This document shows, piece by piece, positions 50,275 to 62,601 of a stretch of 64,000 bases of DNA. The stretch's first letter is position 1. Each line of letters opens with the position of its first letter. The notes under the pieces were generated by a model. The model made no database searches. It was not told the origin of the DNA and saw only the letters and a program-made list of their open reading frames with translations. The position numbers and the translations under genes are program-made. The stretch spans positions 17,608,001 through 17,672,000 of the forward strand of contig JAFFJZ010000003.1 in the NCBI GenBank assembly GCA_018340375.1, in the 5' to 3' direction. This DNA comes from Gonatopus flavifemur. Its lineage: Eukaryota > Arthropoda > Insecta > Hymenoptera > Dryinidae.

Positions 50275-52940
50275 TATTTACTCATCACTTAGAAAAACAA
50301 TATTTATATATATGTATATTCCCCGTCTGGAAGGGGAATTGCATAATTCCATCAAATTTTTCATCCTCATTAACGCGGATTTTTGACAACTGCCCCAACT
50401 AACCTTTCTAAACCTTCTCAAAAAAAAATCTTCTCCAATGAAATTCCTGTTCCTTTTCCCTCCACGCGAAATCCCCAATTAAATCATAATCAGGATTCCT
50501 TCAGGCGGCAAATAGAAATTCTCTTTTGTCCCTAATTGGAAACAATTTCTTTTTCTTCGCAACCATCAGATTTCCGTAAGAATGCAGGATGATCATTTGC
50601 ACTAAGCTCTATCGGTTATTATGATAATTGAAATCTTTCATCTCGAGGTTGAACCAACATCCGAGAAAATTTATTCCAGAACATATTTATATGTAAAATG
50701 AGAAAGTACAAATCCCTAGATTCGTGGATGTATAAGTATGATCCGACTCCTCGAGTCATACTTTTGCCTTCTTCTTCTCTTTCTTTGGAAGAATCGTCCC
50801 TTCAATCACAAATAGAACCTGATTTAATCGGAATATAGTAGACATTTTTTTCTCTTCGAGCTCATACATCAGGGAGAACCCTCTCGATGCGAGTGAAAAG
50901 TTTTTAGAATATCATTACCGATAACCACTGAGTTTTCAAGTGTTGCCATTCATCATTGACAGTAAATTATTCTCACGAAGAATATTATCTCTTCCCCTCT
51001 ATCGAGTCAATGAATTTTCAAATCATTCTTTCATTTCCATTATTCGTGATGCATGCATGTTTCTATTGATTCTCTCTCTTCTGTCGTTCGAAGAAGATCA
51101 TCCCAATAATGAGAGATATGTCGTATTTCTTTGTATTTTATTGCAGCACAGCAAAATTCAGGCTACCGTTTTTGTTTATCAATCTCCTCAAAGTTGTTTT
51201 CATTTCTAACTTGTGTCGAGCGATGAACCACCAACCGACAAATCGATCGAATCATGGAGAAGTAAGAATAGGGAGAACGTGTGTAAGTTATGCGGGACTC
51301 TTTCTCGCTCCAATAAGGCTACTTTGATGGAAGACCGTTACGTTAAATGTGAAATGAGTTAGTTATATCCCGGTGAAAAAATCTAGAAAAAAGAAAAGGG
51401 AGGGAGAGCGATGTGCCTGATGCCGTTTGATTGATGTACGTGAAAGACGAACGGCGAGATGGTATATGGACCACGTCGTCGGGGGCGTCATAAATATGAT
51501 AATCTAGAACGGAGTAAACGATGTGGTTCCCGACATCTTGCGAGAAATGGATAACGATTTGAGGGAATTGCTTTTGTTTCTATTCTCACTTTGATTAACT
51601 AACATTCAGGTTGAAGATTTTTCATTTGATACAAGTATAATATTCGTTTGACACCAAAAACATTCGGCATTGAAAATATCAAAACGGTCGATGGAATGTG
51701 TGATAATGAAGAATATATATAGTATGCATCAGGTATTCGATTCGCCAGTGTTGCTGAAGTTTCAATCGTTTATAGAAACGAATCTGATGAAAGATCGTTA
51801 TTCGACTTTTCAAATTAATTCTGCAGAAATATTACTAAAATAAGTTACTGCAAGATTTTGGATCTTCGACAGCTGAGTATCTCGTTATTCGAATATTAAT
51901 TCATTGTTTTGATGAACGATTCAAACTTTCGCAACATATTCGTTACGGTCAATGCATCAAAAGTATAACATTTCAATGGAATATATGAAATTAATTTCTC
52001 AAGCAATCTTTCTCATTATTATTCATGTCGAGATCGAAATGCGTAGAAATTAACTCAAATCACGTTCTCTGCTGCGAATTTGTTGCCTCGAGTTGTTTTG
52101 AAACGATTATTCAATTGTGAAAATGAAATTACCAACTGAGGTATTTGTTCTGTTTTATTTGCATTTCGCGCGAAGAATAAGGAAACCTTTTGCAAACCTA
52201 TGCAATTGAAATGAGGATTCATCCCTTTAGAATAACAAGCATTGAGTTGAATATAATTTTCGCGTATTATCGGTGAAAAGATATTATTATTATTCGATTC
52301 AGGAGGATCAAACGAACATATTACTTCAACTGAATTAATTCATTATTCAAATACTGCTACCAATGGTCGGCATTGGATGGTAATAGAACATAAGAATTAG
52401 GAATTTAAAAGCACATATCGTATATAGAATGCTCTGTATTTATCCCTTGTGAATAATTGAATTATTATAGCTGAGTATCAAGAAAGATGTTGTATATAAA
52501 TATTTTATTCGGTAGAATGAGCACTCCACAAACGTACTTCTTTTCTACCGAGTAACGAGCCGTAGCAAATCCGCAATCTCTCATGACACTGCATGATTCC
52601 TTCGTGAGTAGATTAAGAAAGAAATATGTGCATTGAAACATCCAATGCCTGTAATTCCATTCCTGTGAATCATAGTCACAAACTTGAATTAAAATTAATC
52701 TGGAATAACAAAACTCAACTTGGTTTCTGTGAAAATCTTTTCAATTCTAATTGAATTTCATTAAAATAATAAGGGATTTTCCCTGATCTCATGCTGGATT
52801 TTACATTTGCATTATATCCAAAGTTTTACTTTGGAAATATAGATTTAGGGACCCTTCCTTCACAGAAATCTCACAGAGCTTTGAGAAACTATTTTTATTT
52901 ACAGTATGCCTTCGATCGCCATTGAGACACAGTAGTTTTC
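50275..52940. other. Intronic DNA, no gene recognised
   Basis: A short stretch at 51420-51560 is richer in CpG (CACGTCGTCGGGGGCGTCAT) and could be regulatory or a short exon. I cannot decide. Other frames look like chance. Confidence 0.4.
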
Positions 52941-52944
52941 TATC

Positions 52945-53012
52945 ATCTTCCAAGGCACTTGCACTGGAACCAGTCACTAGAATGAAGGGCTTTGACAATA
53001 CCTATAAGATGG
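52945..53012. repeat. Dispersed repeat related to 1500-1575
   Basis: CAAGGCACTTGCACTGGA followed by CAGTCACTAGAA and a GGCTTTGACAAT-type block lines up in order with CAAGGCACTAGCAGTGAA, TAGTTACTAGAA and GGCCTTGACATT at 1511-1557. On the minus strand both copies can be read MSxPF..LVT..xASAL with many third-position differences. A shorter relative on the minus strand at 23140-23205 reads LLTTGSSA. The family is unknown to me. Confidence 0.45.
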
Positions 53013-53019
53013 CTTATTG

Positions 53020-56000
53020 TTTCTCATTGTTTCTCTCATGATTTGCAAGAAAAGATCCAACCGTACTGTCCGTTAAATAAAATCTTTAGTCTTCATTTTT
53101 TTCCGGCTAAAGAAAGTCCTAGTATTCTCAAGGACTTCAAGAATGGTGCCAGTCTTCATCAAAGTCTACAAATTAGGCTAATTTTCATTAAATGCTGTGA
53201 ACTGTGTTGCTCTTCGAAAGAGGCTTCCAAATAGATATCATACATTAATTTATGCATCAATTATACCAGAACTTTCAACTAAAATTGTACTAAATTGTAC
53301 TCAAGTATTTTATACGTCAAATTTATTACTATGAAATATACGAACTTGATAATGCTAAAGTATTAAATAAAACAAAAAAATGAACTTGGAATTCCATGAA
53401 ATGTCACAACTTGTTTTATCGGTGTGTTTCTAAGAAATACTTCGAGTTCATTCTTTCTCATTTCTATTGAATTTAGAACTACTTAGGGGAACTTCTGAGA
53501 CAGAATTTTTTCCCTCTATTGAACTTCATGCAAGAAGGAACATAGTTCATCCAAACTTTTACTAAAAAATTCTCTTTCAAAGAAAATTCTGCACATTACC
53601 ATCATTAATATAATTGATCTTGTGGAAAGAAATTTACCCTCAGAGCATAAACGAGAATTCTTTCGTGATACGTACACATCTTTCACCCTGTAATGATTCC
53701 AAATACACAAACCATTCGGTATCACGAATACGTTGCCAAACAATAATTTATATACTCGAATGCTATGAATTCAGATCCATGGAATCTAGTTCTAATGGTA
53801 CGTTCGACGTGTGAACATTGGAAGACCATTCAGATCTGGATAATGAAGGGCATTCTTGGACGGAATGAAGCAGACCGTAGGGTTGTAATAGAAATTCCTC
53901 ATAGTGAGCTGATGATATATCGGTTGTAAAGAACTGACACAATGTCACATCTTGAAAATAATCATGTGAAACTCTTCTTGATTTCTGGATAATTCTATCA
54001 ATTGAAGTGGTGTGTTTGTAGTAGTTGTCATCGTGCGATTGTGTCAATTCAACTGAATCAGGAGAATATTTTTGTACGATAATTGGAATGGGATTCATAG
54101 ACGAGCTTTTTCAAGCTCATTTGTGCGACGTGTTTTCACGGAGTCATATAATTGAATTAATCCCTGTTTCCGTTCTCTGTTCAAAAATAAATCCATTGAA
54201 TTTCGAAGTATGTATTTATTTGTGAAGAATGCTAAGCTATGTGAACAAACATATTTATTCGAAGTTTTTGTAAAATCATTAAATACTTTATATATCGTTT
54301 AACAACTCGTATCATCTGATTCTTTGTGGAATCCTAGAGTTTACATTGATAAAGCTTTCCACTGATACCGTTTGAACTTCAAAGAATCATACAAACACGA
54401 TAACAATTGGAAAAATACGACAAACCAATGGAAAAACTTTCATGACATTTATTTGAAGATTCAAAAAGGAAATTTCAAAACAATTTTGCTATTCCGTTGA
54501 AAATTACAGGAAAAGTTTGTATTATATTCACGCAAAACGTTTCCTCCATCCATGTAAAAGTTGAAGGATCGAGGATACGTATTACGTGAATGCCACTCAC
54601 GTTTCAAGAGAAAAATGTCTTTCATACTTGTCTTTGGATCTTTGGATTTACTTACTTATCTTTTGAATCTCCTCTATGGTGTGCAGCATCCATTTACCGG
54701 AGAATTCCAAGCTATTGCGCATAGAATCGAATTGAATCAAGTAAAGGCTTATCTACATTTCATTTTGATGGATTAAACTTTTTTCTTTGTATTCAATATT
54801 TAAAATCTTATCATTCAAAGATTTTAGGATTATATATATTTCAAAAAGGATCGTGAACTTCAATTATGAACGATTTCTCATAATTTCATGTCGGTTTAAT
54901 GTTCTTTTTTCTCCCATTTCTTCTGGTTAGTAAGGAGGAGGGAACATGTTACATTTGAGATGATTTTGAGATATCGGTCCCTTGAGATTTCCTTTCTTTC
55001 TCGGACAAACTTTCTTTTACATCTTACGGGAAACTATGCGAAGAATATTTGACAAGACACATTTTTACATTTTAGATAAAAAAGAAGGGAGATACATCGG
55101 GGATTCAGAAACTTTATATCGCTTTACATGCAGGTAAATATTCTATGAACCAAATCTTTTGATATTTTATTAAGTCGGCTCGGAATTTATAGAAACATCT
55201 AGATCCCTGGATCGTTTTTAACCAGTATCTGGTAAAGAAATCAAATTTTCCAGCATGGAAGAATGAGCGATTGATTGTAAGAATGAGAGAATGTCACATG
55301 ATCACGGAATACAGAGAGATAATATGAAAATTTAATGCCAAGATATTTCATAAACAAGTCCTTACATCATCTCTGAATTCTGGAAATAATTTTCGTCAGC
55401 GAATAATTACAATGTGATGTTTCGTTATAAAATTACGGGATGAATGTTCGTTTGGATCAAATATATTTTTTGTAGAAATAAAATTTTGTGAACCATATTT
55501 GTGGAGAATAAATATTTATTCAACCACAAATTAATATTTTTCTCTGTACATTGACGATTCGGTCCACCATTTTGGTTTCAGAAAATCAATTCAGTAATCC
55601 ACATCTTCCTTGAATTCTGAATAAATAACTCCGATAACTCCGGTTTCATCTAAAAAATTAAAACCATTCGTGCAAGGAAATTTATTTCAACTTCTTATTC
55701 CGCTATGTTACATTCGCAATCGAAACATATTCTCACGAAACCATAACAACTCAATCATAAAACAGCCTCAGATGAATCTAACAAGTTATTCGTCACTTTT
55801 GTTCTTTGTTATTTGATGCTCGATACTATACACTTTTGACGTGAAAACTGAAGTCAATAAAATGATCTCTTTCAGTTTCATCCATAAATCCATTTGTCGG
55901 GTTTATGTGGGAAGAGATCGTTGAAAATGATACGCACATGTGTAACATGTGGGAGTGTTTATGACATCGAAAGGAGACATCGTTCGGAAAAAAGAGACTG

Positions 56001-56450
56001 AGACTCTTTTTTTTTATAATACGAATTCAGGAATCCTCAAATTGATTCCTTTTACGATATCATCGTGTTTTTGTTTATGAATTTTTATATGTCGTGCCCC
56101 CGCTATGAGTTCGAATATTGATATGTTTATTTGTTTGTGCGCAATTTCTGCAGTGTAAAAAAAGAAAATGTCCATGACAAAGAAAGTCGTACAGTGAATT
56201 CTTCTTTTGAATCAATTACATGGTCGAGAATAATCCAGTTTTTCAAGATACAAGCGTTGGACACAGCTCCATCTGGCAATTACTCTGGGATGACAGGATT
56301 GTATGGAGAAGTTCAAAATCTTCTGACCATCGGTATTCGATAGTTTCTAAAGATCTCCACGAACCTAAAAATTTGAATTTCTTGTTTTCAAAGAGTGTGT
56401 TTGTTGGGAATAAAAATTTTAGTTTTGAAAAATTTTATCTTTGGATTTAT
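53020..56450. other. Intronic DNA, no gene recognised
   Basis: Frames up to 111 codons occur (53763-54098 minus) with no domain or exon context. Confidence 0.4.
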
Positions 56451-56457
56451 TTTTTAT

Positions 56458-56866
56458 CTAAAATATAATAATTTTCAATATAAAATTGGAGAATATTTCT
56501 TAAATTCGTAATGAAGATGAAATGGTTCACATTTCTGTTGAATATCACTTGAAAGAATAATGAAAAATTATCAATACTCGACAAACAATAGGAAGGAGTA
56601 TGAATTTTCTACAAGTCGCGTATGAAATTTTACGAAGTAAGTCACAAAATTTCGAAATTTTATTATTCAATTTGTAAAATTGCATGCATGACTTTTGAAG
56701 AATTGATATTTTTTCCTATCGTTTTCAAGTATTGATAATTTCCCATTATTTTTCAAGTAAAATTCAACAGAAATGTGAACCGTTTCATCTTTATTACGAA
56801 TTTGAGAAATATTCTCCAATTTTCTATTAAAAATTACTATATCCTCGATCTGCATTTTTCTCCGTG
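56458..56866. mobile_element. Family d MITE, copy 2
   Basis: It shares with copy 1 at 34807 the blocks GAATATTTCTTAAA, AATGAAAAATTATCAA, AAGTCGCGTATGAAATTT, TTTGTAAAATTGCA and the right end TGCATTTTTCTCCGTG. The left terminal 20 or so bases are lost or diverged. Confidence 0.75.
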
Positions 56867-57474
56867 AGGCGTATCCTTTGAGTGCTTCATCCCCTGTAAC
56901 GTTTTGAAAGCTGAAAAGGTGTCGTTAGGACAATGTCTTGAAAACTTGAATCGCTAGTCAACGTATTTCAAAGTGCATTGTAATTCGCTTTTCCTTATTG
57001 CATTGTTTGATGTATTCAATAGGAACGCATAGTTGATTAATTCTGTTCAATCTCAAGGATTAGTAGATATCCTGTTATAGACATCATATCGGAGGAAGTC
57101 TTCAGAATCCTTGCTTTTGGAATGTTTCTATGTTCCATAAGTATGCCAAGTGGAACACGGGCATAGTGAAATTCTAGTAGAAATTTTATGAATCATCCCT
57201 TAGCCTGATAAGATTTTGACCAGGTCAGAATGTTGAAACTGTACATAGTACATAAGCTAACCTTATCAGGTATTAATTTTCACTAGGGTACAATTCCGTC
57301 GCTTGGTTTCCCAATCAAGATTCCAAGAGACACGTGACGGAGGGCTACAGCTCAAATAAAAGTACTTTTCAATTGTGGTTATGTGAGCACCCTACAGTGA
57401 CCTCATCAGGCCCATCAAATGGTTCTCAATTCAAAATTTCTAGTAGACAGGAGGTCAAATCTTCAGTCGACATA

Positions 57475-57570
57475 CAGTAAGACCCCACGATAAGAACTCG
57501 CACCCTGTTTTATGGTCGAACGGTTGTTGCCTTGCGTTGAATGAAGAAAGCGAGTGTTCTTATTGCGGGG
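57475..57570. mobile_element. Possible pogo/Tigger-like terminal remnant
   Basis: CAGTAAGACCCCACGATAAG preceded by TA resembles the CAGT..ACC terminal inverted repeats of pogo-group Tc1/mariner elements. CCCCACGATAAGAACTCGC at 57483 is mirrored by GCGAGTGTTCTTATTGCGGG at 57550. The outermost CAGTA is missing on the right. Confidence 0.35.
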
Positions 57571-59130
57571 AATGTTTCGGGATCATCTGAGAAATCGGAA
57601 GAGAAAGGAAAGCATGATAATAGTAGGAAAATGAGAAGTACGCTGAAACCTTCTTGATCGAGTCTTTGTCCACTGCCATCTCGCGTGGTAAAAGCAAGGT
57701 CAATTGAAGCATAAAAATTGTTTTCCTACATTAAGCCTTCGAACGATCATGTCATCGGGTCTCCACAGATTGTTTCCGCAGCATCCGCTGGGGGAGCTAG
57801 AGAAAAGAGCGAGGAGTGGTTGTTTCCCTCCTGAATACTGTAGAGTCAATAGAAATAACGGAGTTGGATAAGAAAAGAACCGAATTCTTGTCTTGAACCA
57901 GCTTTAGTAAAGCCGAGGTTGAGAACGTTAGAGTCTCCACACTACTCACACATTCTTCATACACTCTTACTTTCCCCGTATAATTCGACTATCCTGTTAA
58001 AGCTACTCATTCGGAGACACGATTTTTTTTTAGAATCAGCTTTTCGCATAGTTGGTTTTTCCGTCTTCCCGGTTAATCCAATCTAGTTTCTCAATCCCGA
58101 AAATTCACCAGAATCGAATTAAAAGTGAATATTCACTGTATTAGAGGGAGAATAATAGATTCACTTATAAAAGGGCAGTTCAAATAGGGTTCGAAAAGTT
58201 CAATATGAATTCTTGAGAATTCTTTCCAAACTTTTGTGCTCTATAAACATGCCCTCATCTTCGTTTATTTAACTTTGATAACTGTTGGGCCAGTTTATTT
58301 TCTGGGCAACAGGGGAAACGAATTTCCGATTACAAACTTTTACTTCATAAATCTCTTGGAGTAACAGTACACTCTTAAAAAATACTGCAATTCTGATAGA
58401 AGTGAGAATCCCACTCCATAAGAGTGACAGTATTTTCATTCCAAAGAAATTCAGAGAGTAAGTTCTTTTTCTTTGTTTGGAGTCCCTATCTTTTCGATCG
58501 ATCATTATAGAATAATCATTTTCTTCTACAAATTGAATCCATTCTTTTTGAATTCAAATGATAATCTCTAACCAGGAATTCTACCAGCCAAAAGAATTAA
58601 TTTGATCCTATTATAAAATTGCAAACACGAAACACGCGACTGAATGTTCAAACTGCCCTCAAAATTCTCCGTTTGTTGCATCCGATGAGCAAAATGTGAA
58701 AGACGTGATAATTCAAAAACATCAAACACAATTAAAAATCAGACTCCAATGTCAAATTTTGCGGGATTGTATTGATAGAATTTGAACGATGTATAAAGGA
58801 TTCCCAGATAATCACCCTCGGATGAAACAACAGACCCATAAATTTAATTCAATCGTAAACTATTATTCTAATTATTGTTTCTCCAATAAAACAGCACTGG
58901 AGAACATCCGAGATTAATCTCGTCTATTCCTAGCACATCTGTTTTTCATCCCCGGTTTCACCGAAAACATGAGATGTTTTTATCCAACGAATATAATTCG
59001 TGCATAATATGAATATGGTTAACAAAACGATCATCGAACAAAAAGTGAGCCCGTGTGGATTAAAGTATCAGATCCTAGCTCAGACTCTACGTCAAAGAGA
59101 TCACAATAACAGCATCCCACTGGAAATCCA
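57571..59130. other. Intronic DNA, no gene recognised
   Basis: 57580-57960 is moderately G+C-rich, but no frame or splice structure convinces me. Confidence 0.4.
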
Positions 59131-59577
59131 TCATAAATATCTGATCAGTTCATTGCCATAAATCTCTGGAAACGAACGAGACATCATCATTGTTGTATTG
59201 GTTCTTTTTTGTCCCAATCTACGTGGATTGAAATGTCTCCCACATGCGTATAATAAACATTTAATGTTCCTGACCAAACCAGATACCGAAAGCGAAGGAG
59301 TCAAACTATTCAAGATCCTTCGTGATGAAGATAACAATTCGATAGAGTCCGAACTTTTATAAGACGCATGACAATTTGCTTCAGGTTGAAATGCTGCTGT
59401 TTTCTCTCGCCGACAAAGAGCCGACACGATAGACGATATTCTCCTCTCCGACGTTCCGCCCGAGGCTTTGAAAATGGACACTGGCTGGCACGTGGATTGC
59501 GACTTATTGCAGCCGTTTATTGCTCTACGACTCGAATGTGAATTACTCGAAACGTAAAAAGAAATTCCTCGTTGCAC
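59131..59577 (-). CDS. Longest open frame of the window, hypothetical, strand uncertain
   Basis: This minus-strand frame has 148 codons from its ATG. It is Ser/Arg-rich, with SSRRAINGCNKSQSTCQ near its start and RNIKCLLYACGRHFNPRRLG near its end. It lies in a segment clearly richer in G+C than its flanks. No domain or membrane segment is evident. The opposite strand carries a shorter frame (DDILLSDVPPEALKMDTG, then WHVDCDLLQPF) behind a good acceptor-like TTGCTTCAG at about 59384, so the true coding strand, if any, is open. A frame of this length is not rare in 64 kb of six-frame translation. Confidence 0.2.
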   Translation of the reverse strand: MQRGISFYVSSNSHSSRRAINGCNKSQSTCQPVSIFKASGGTSERRISSIVSALCRREKTAAFQPEANCHASYKSSDSIELLSSSRRILNSLTPSLSVSGLVRNIKCLLYACGRHFNPRRLGQKRTNTTMMMSRSFPEIYGNELIRYL

Positions 59578-59579
59578 GG

Positions 59580-62168
59580 AAAGAGATGCAACTCACGTTT
59601 CAAAGGGAGAACATACGTGCCTATCTAATGTGATGTGTTTTTCGTTTTTATTCATTTTCATCGCTCAAAATGTCTTATCTTCGATGAATCATATGAGATG
59701 AAGATTATCATTTATGTGTAATTTACGGAATATTTTAAATTATTTTAAAATCAATCTAGAATTAGGGATGAGTTATTGATACACTGAGAAAACAGATACC
59801 TTGAAAAATACCATAATTTGGAGTTCAAGTTCACGTTTCACTTGCGTAAAGGATTGTGCGCCTTTTCCATTTTATTGATACGCTAATGTTGCAAATTAAT
59901 CGCACTTCCCCTACATTTTTCTTGTATTCACTAAATTAGGGATTGGTGGTTTTGTGGTTGCATAGAACAAAATGATTTTACAATAAATTTTCACTCATAA
60001 GAGTCGCTCATTAGTCTCATTATCTGCGAATCAGGACTATACCAGATATCCTTTGATGCTTTGAAATTCGATGGGATTAGACCATTAGGGCATCTCATTA
60101 TCGGGCTGTGGTATATCCGCTTTGAATCAACATTACTGAGTCCTGATTTGAACGTTTTCAACATATCTTTTGACATCCGATCGAACAAAATTTATCCTAC
60201 GTGATGTTTTGAAAATCAGTTTGCAATTATCAGAAAAACGCACGCAACAAGGACTAGAGAACAATATTCACCAGTCTATTCTCTCGCATCTGAGTTGCCG
60301 CGAAATGAGGCGATAAAAAAAAATATATATGTATATACTTCGCACGAATACGATTTATACCTTACGATGTAAATACGTTAGATCCTTCGTACCAATAGAT
60401 TCGCGTTATAGAACACTGTTTATGGGTACAAAGGTTGGATCACTTGAATTTTTTATCTCCTTCTTCCCAATGTGGGTCGTCCGAATGGACATCGACTCTA
60501 CTGTTCACCTTTTTAGGAAATTGCTGACGCTCAAGAGAAAACAATAGAATGATTTTCCAATCGATCTGCTACACTGATATCACTTCTATCGGAAAGTATA
60601 TAAAAAATAAATCAATACTATTTTTATGATCTAAACTGATGGAATTTCTGGAAAAAAAACAATTTTCATTTCTCGCTGGTCGTATCAACACAATCTTTTT
60701 CTACCCTTCTACGTATGTATTTATAAAACTCTCTTTATGTTCGTTATTATTCTTATCAGTTTGTTTTTCGTGTCATTTCAATTACTCTTTCGCGTTTATT
60801 ATCCAAGCCCTTCGTGGGTGGAAGGAAAATAAGTAAAAAGAGAGAAAGTCCTTCGATCTTTGTTCATTCATTGAATTAAGTGTTCTCGTCTTATTAAATC
60901 TGAAGAACAGAAATTAATATCGTATTTTCTCATTGAAAGATACACTCTCTTTCTCTTTTTCTTTTTTCTTCAATTTTTATAAATGTTAGGATTTTTTCTG
61001 CTACCCGTGAAAATTACAGAAGGTTGTATATCATTCGATAGCATTAACATAGCGGGTATAGAATACGGACTACTACTACTCTCAGCACTGCACACTCGTT
61101 CTCATTGATTTATTTCGCTCGAAATTAATTTCTATCGGAAAGTATCGCGCAAGTGTGGTGCGAACACGAATTTAGCAGAAGTTAATTTTCCACCGATTTC
61201 TACGAATTATTTCGGCAGGAGTGTTGAATATAATTTAGGCGCGTAAATGAGACGTGAAGATATTCAAGTTCCTCCCAAACATGTTGAATTACTGCGAAAC
61301 TTTCTAGCTTAAATTATTCCACACCTATACGCCGCGTCGAAGAATTTGGAGAATATTAAAAACGAAACATGCAAAAATTTCATTATAATATGTTCAATTT
61401 CCTCAATGTTTTTGATTTGCTTTTAAGAATCTCGTTGTTTTCATTTTCTTCGAGGGATTGAAAAATATGTGATTTTACAAAATCATGCTAATGCGCGGGA
61501 AGAAAAAGATTGATTGAAATAACTATTCAACTTGTACCCGCATACAAACCCATTTTTTTTTTTGTTATTTCAACAAATTTATTCATTGATTCATTTATTT
61601 TAACGAGAAAAAATTGGCGCTTACAAGTTGAGAGTTATTTCAATTAATCCTTTTTTCCGTGCGCGTTCTAATCTATTCGAATTGATATTCTCTCGATTCA
61701 TCCTCAGTTACGGAAATTTATATTTAGAGAAATTTTATTCGCATGTCTCTTTGATATCACAGTTTATCCGACATCTCCTCTGACGAAATCAAATCAGAAA
61801 CTTAGAAACATTAATAAGTTGAAATTCTTTTCGCAACGTGATTCCTTTTAACTCTGGATTTCATCCAAAGAGCATAGTTTAGAGCGTACAACGAACCGCG
61901 TTAGTTTTATCAAATCAGTGTAGAGTAACGAGACGTGTCGCATAGCTTTTATCTCGAGTACTACAAGCGACTCGACGCCATTTCGACTCTGTTGTGAAAG
62001 CTAAAAGGAACTTCTTTCCTCTTTCTTTCCTCCTTCGTCTTATTCTCTAAGCACCGGAAAATATTTGACCTGTTTTCAAAACTATTCGTGTCACTGGGAA
62101 ATAATCATACAATTTTTGAATCGACGCTCTTCTACAGAAGAAGAAGCAGAAGAAGAACAAGTAGAACA
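59580..62168. other. Intronic DNA, no gene recognised
   Basis: Only chance-like frames and short TA-rich runs (around 60314-60336) are visible. Confidence 0.45.
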
Positions 62169-62169
62169 A

Positions 62170-62363
62170 TGTAAAAAAATTCTTTCTGAAAATTCAGAAA
62201 ATGCGACTTTAATTCTTTCCAACCACTTTTCTCTTAATTTTCAGATAAATTTCACTGAATTTTCAAAAAAAAAACATCTAAAATTTCGGAGTTTATTCTA
62301 AAAATTCAGACAAGTTCCTTCAGATTCAGCATTTTTTGAATTTTTAGAAGGATTTTTCTGACA
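62170..62363. mobile_element. Inverted-repeat MITE-like element, family b, copy 3, next to the ETHR TM2 exon
   Basis: It begins TGTAAAAAAATTCTTTCTGA and ends with the inverted counterpart GAAGGATTTTTCTGACAG. It shares AGATAAATTTCACTGAATTT with copy 2. Its near end lies only about 75 nt inside the giant intron from the TM2 exon donor. Confidence 0.6.
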
Positions 62364-62438
62364 GAGTACCATTGTAAAACTTTTCTGAGATTCTTATTAT
62401 AATGAATGCATGTAAATGAATAGAGGGAAATGACTTAC

Positions 62439-62601
62439 ACATCTTTTCACCGAGCGGCCAAATTTGCGGTCCGGAATTGACTTCTACCAAAACAGTTGGC
62501 GTGCAGATCAGGAGGACGCAGAGATCCGCCACGCTGAGGTTAACCAGAAAGATGTTTGTACTGTTCCGCATATCTTTACCCCGGAACACGACTAACGGCA
62601 C
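62439..62601 (-). CDS. ETHR: Ecdysis-triggering-hormone receptor, internal exon (TM2 to extracellular loop 1)
   Basis: This internal exon encodes 54 codons plus one base. The translation runs from the end of TM1/intracellular loop 1 (VPLVVFRGKDMRNSTNIFL) through TM2 with the class A NLSVADL signature, whose Asp is position 2.50. It continues with CTPTVLVEVNS into extracellular loop 1 and ends at the first base of the conserved Cys 3.25 codon (GEKM-C). The acceptor is TTTTCTAG at 62602 and the donor is GTAAGTCA from 62438. The exon enters in phase 0 and leaves in phase 1. RNSTNIFLVNLS and TPTVLVEVNS are what I know from insect ETHR, the Gq-type neuropeptide receptor that starts the ecdysis motor programme in peptidergic neurons. 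The loop stretch SGPQIWPLGEK is more divergent. The first codon is GTG (Val), not a start, so TM1 must come from an exon further upstream. The following exon supplies the second and third bases of the Cys codon. Family call is firm; orthology is inferred. Confidence 0.93.

Larger units (their letters stand above)
11973..62438 (-). other. Giant ETHR intron (50,466 nt) between TM2 and TM3 exons
   Basis: The donor GTAAGTCA at 62438 and the acceptor GATTTCAG ending at 11973 bound this intron. It splits the codon of the conserved TM3 cysteine after its first base (phase 1). Because the flanking exons join in frame and encode contiguous receptor sequence, no further coding exon of the canonical receptor is required inside it. 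It contains most of the repeats listed here and the candidate nested genes at 37452-37890 and 25268-26286. Repeat insertion explains part of its length. Confidence 0.85.
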
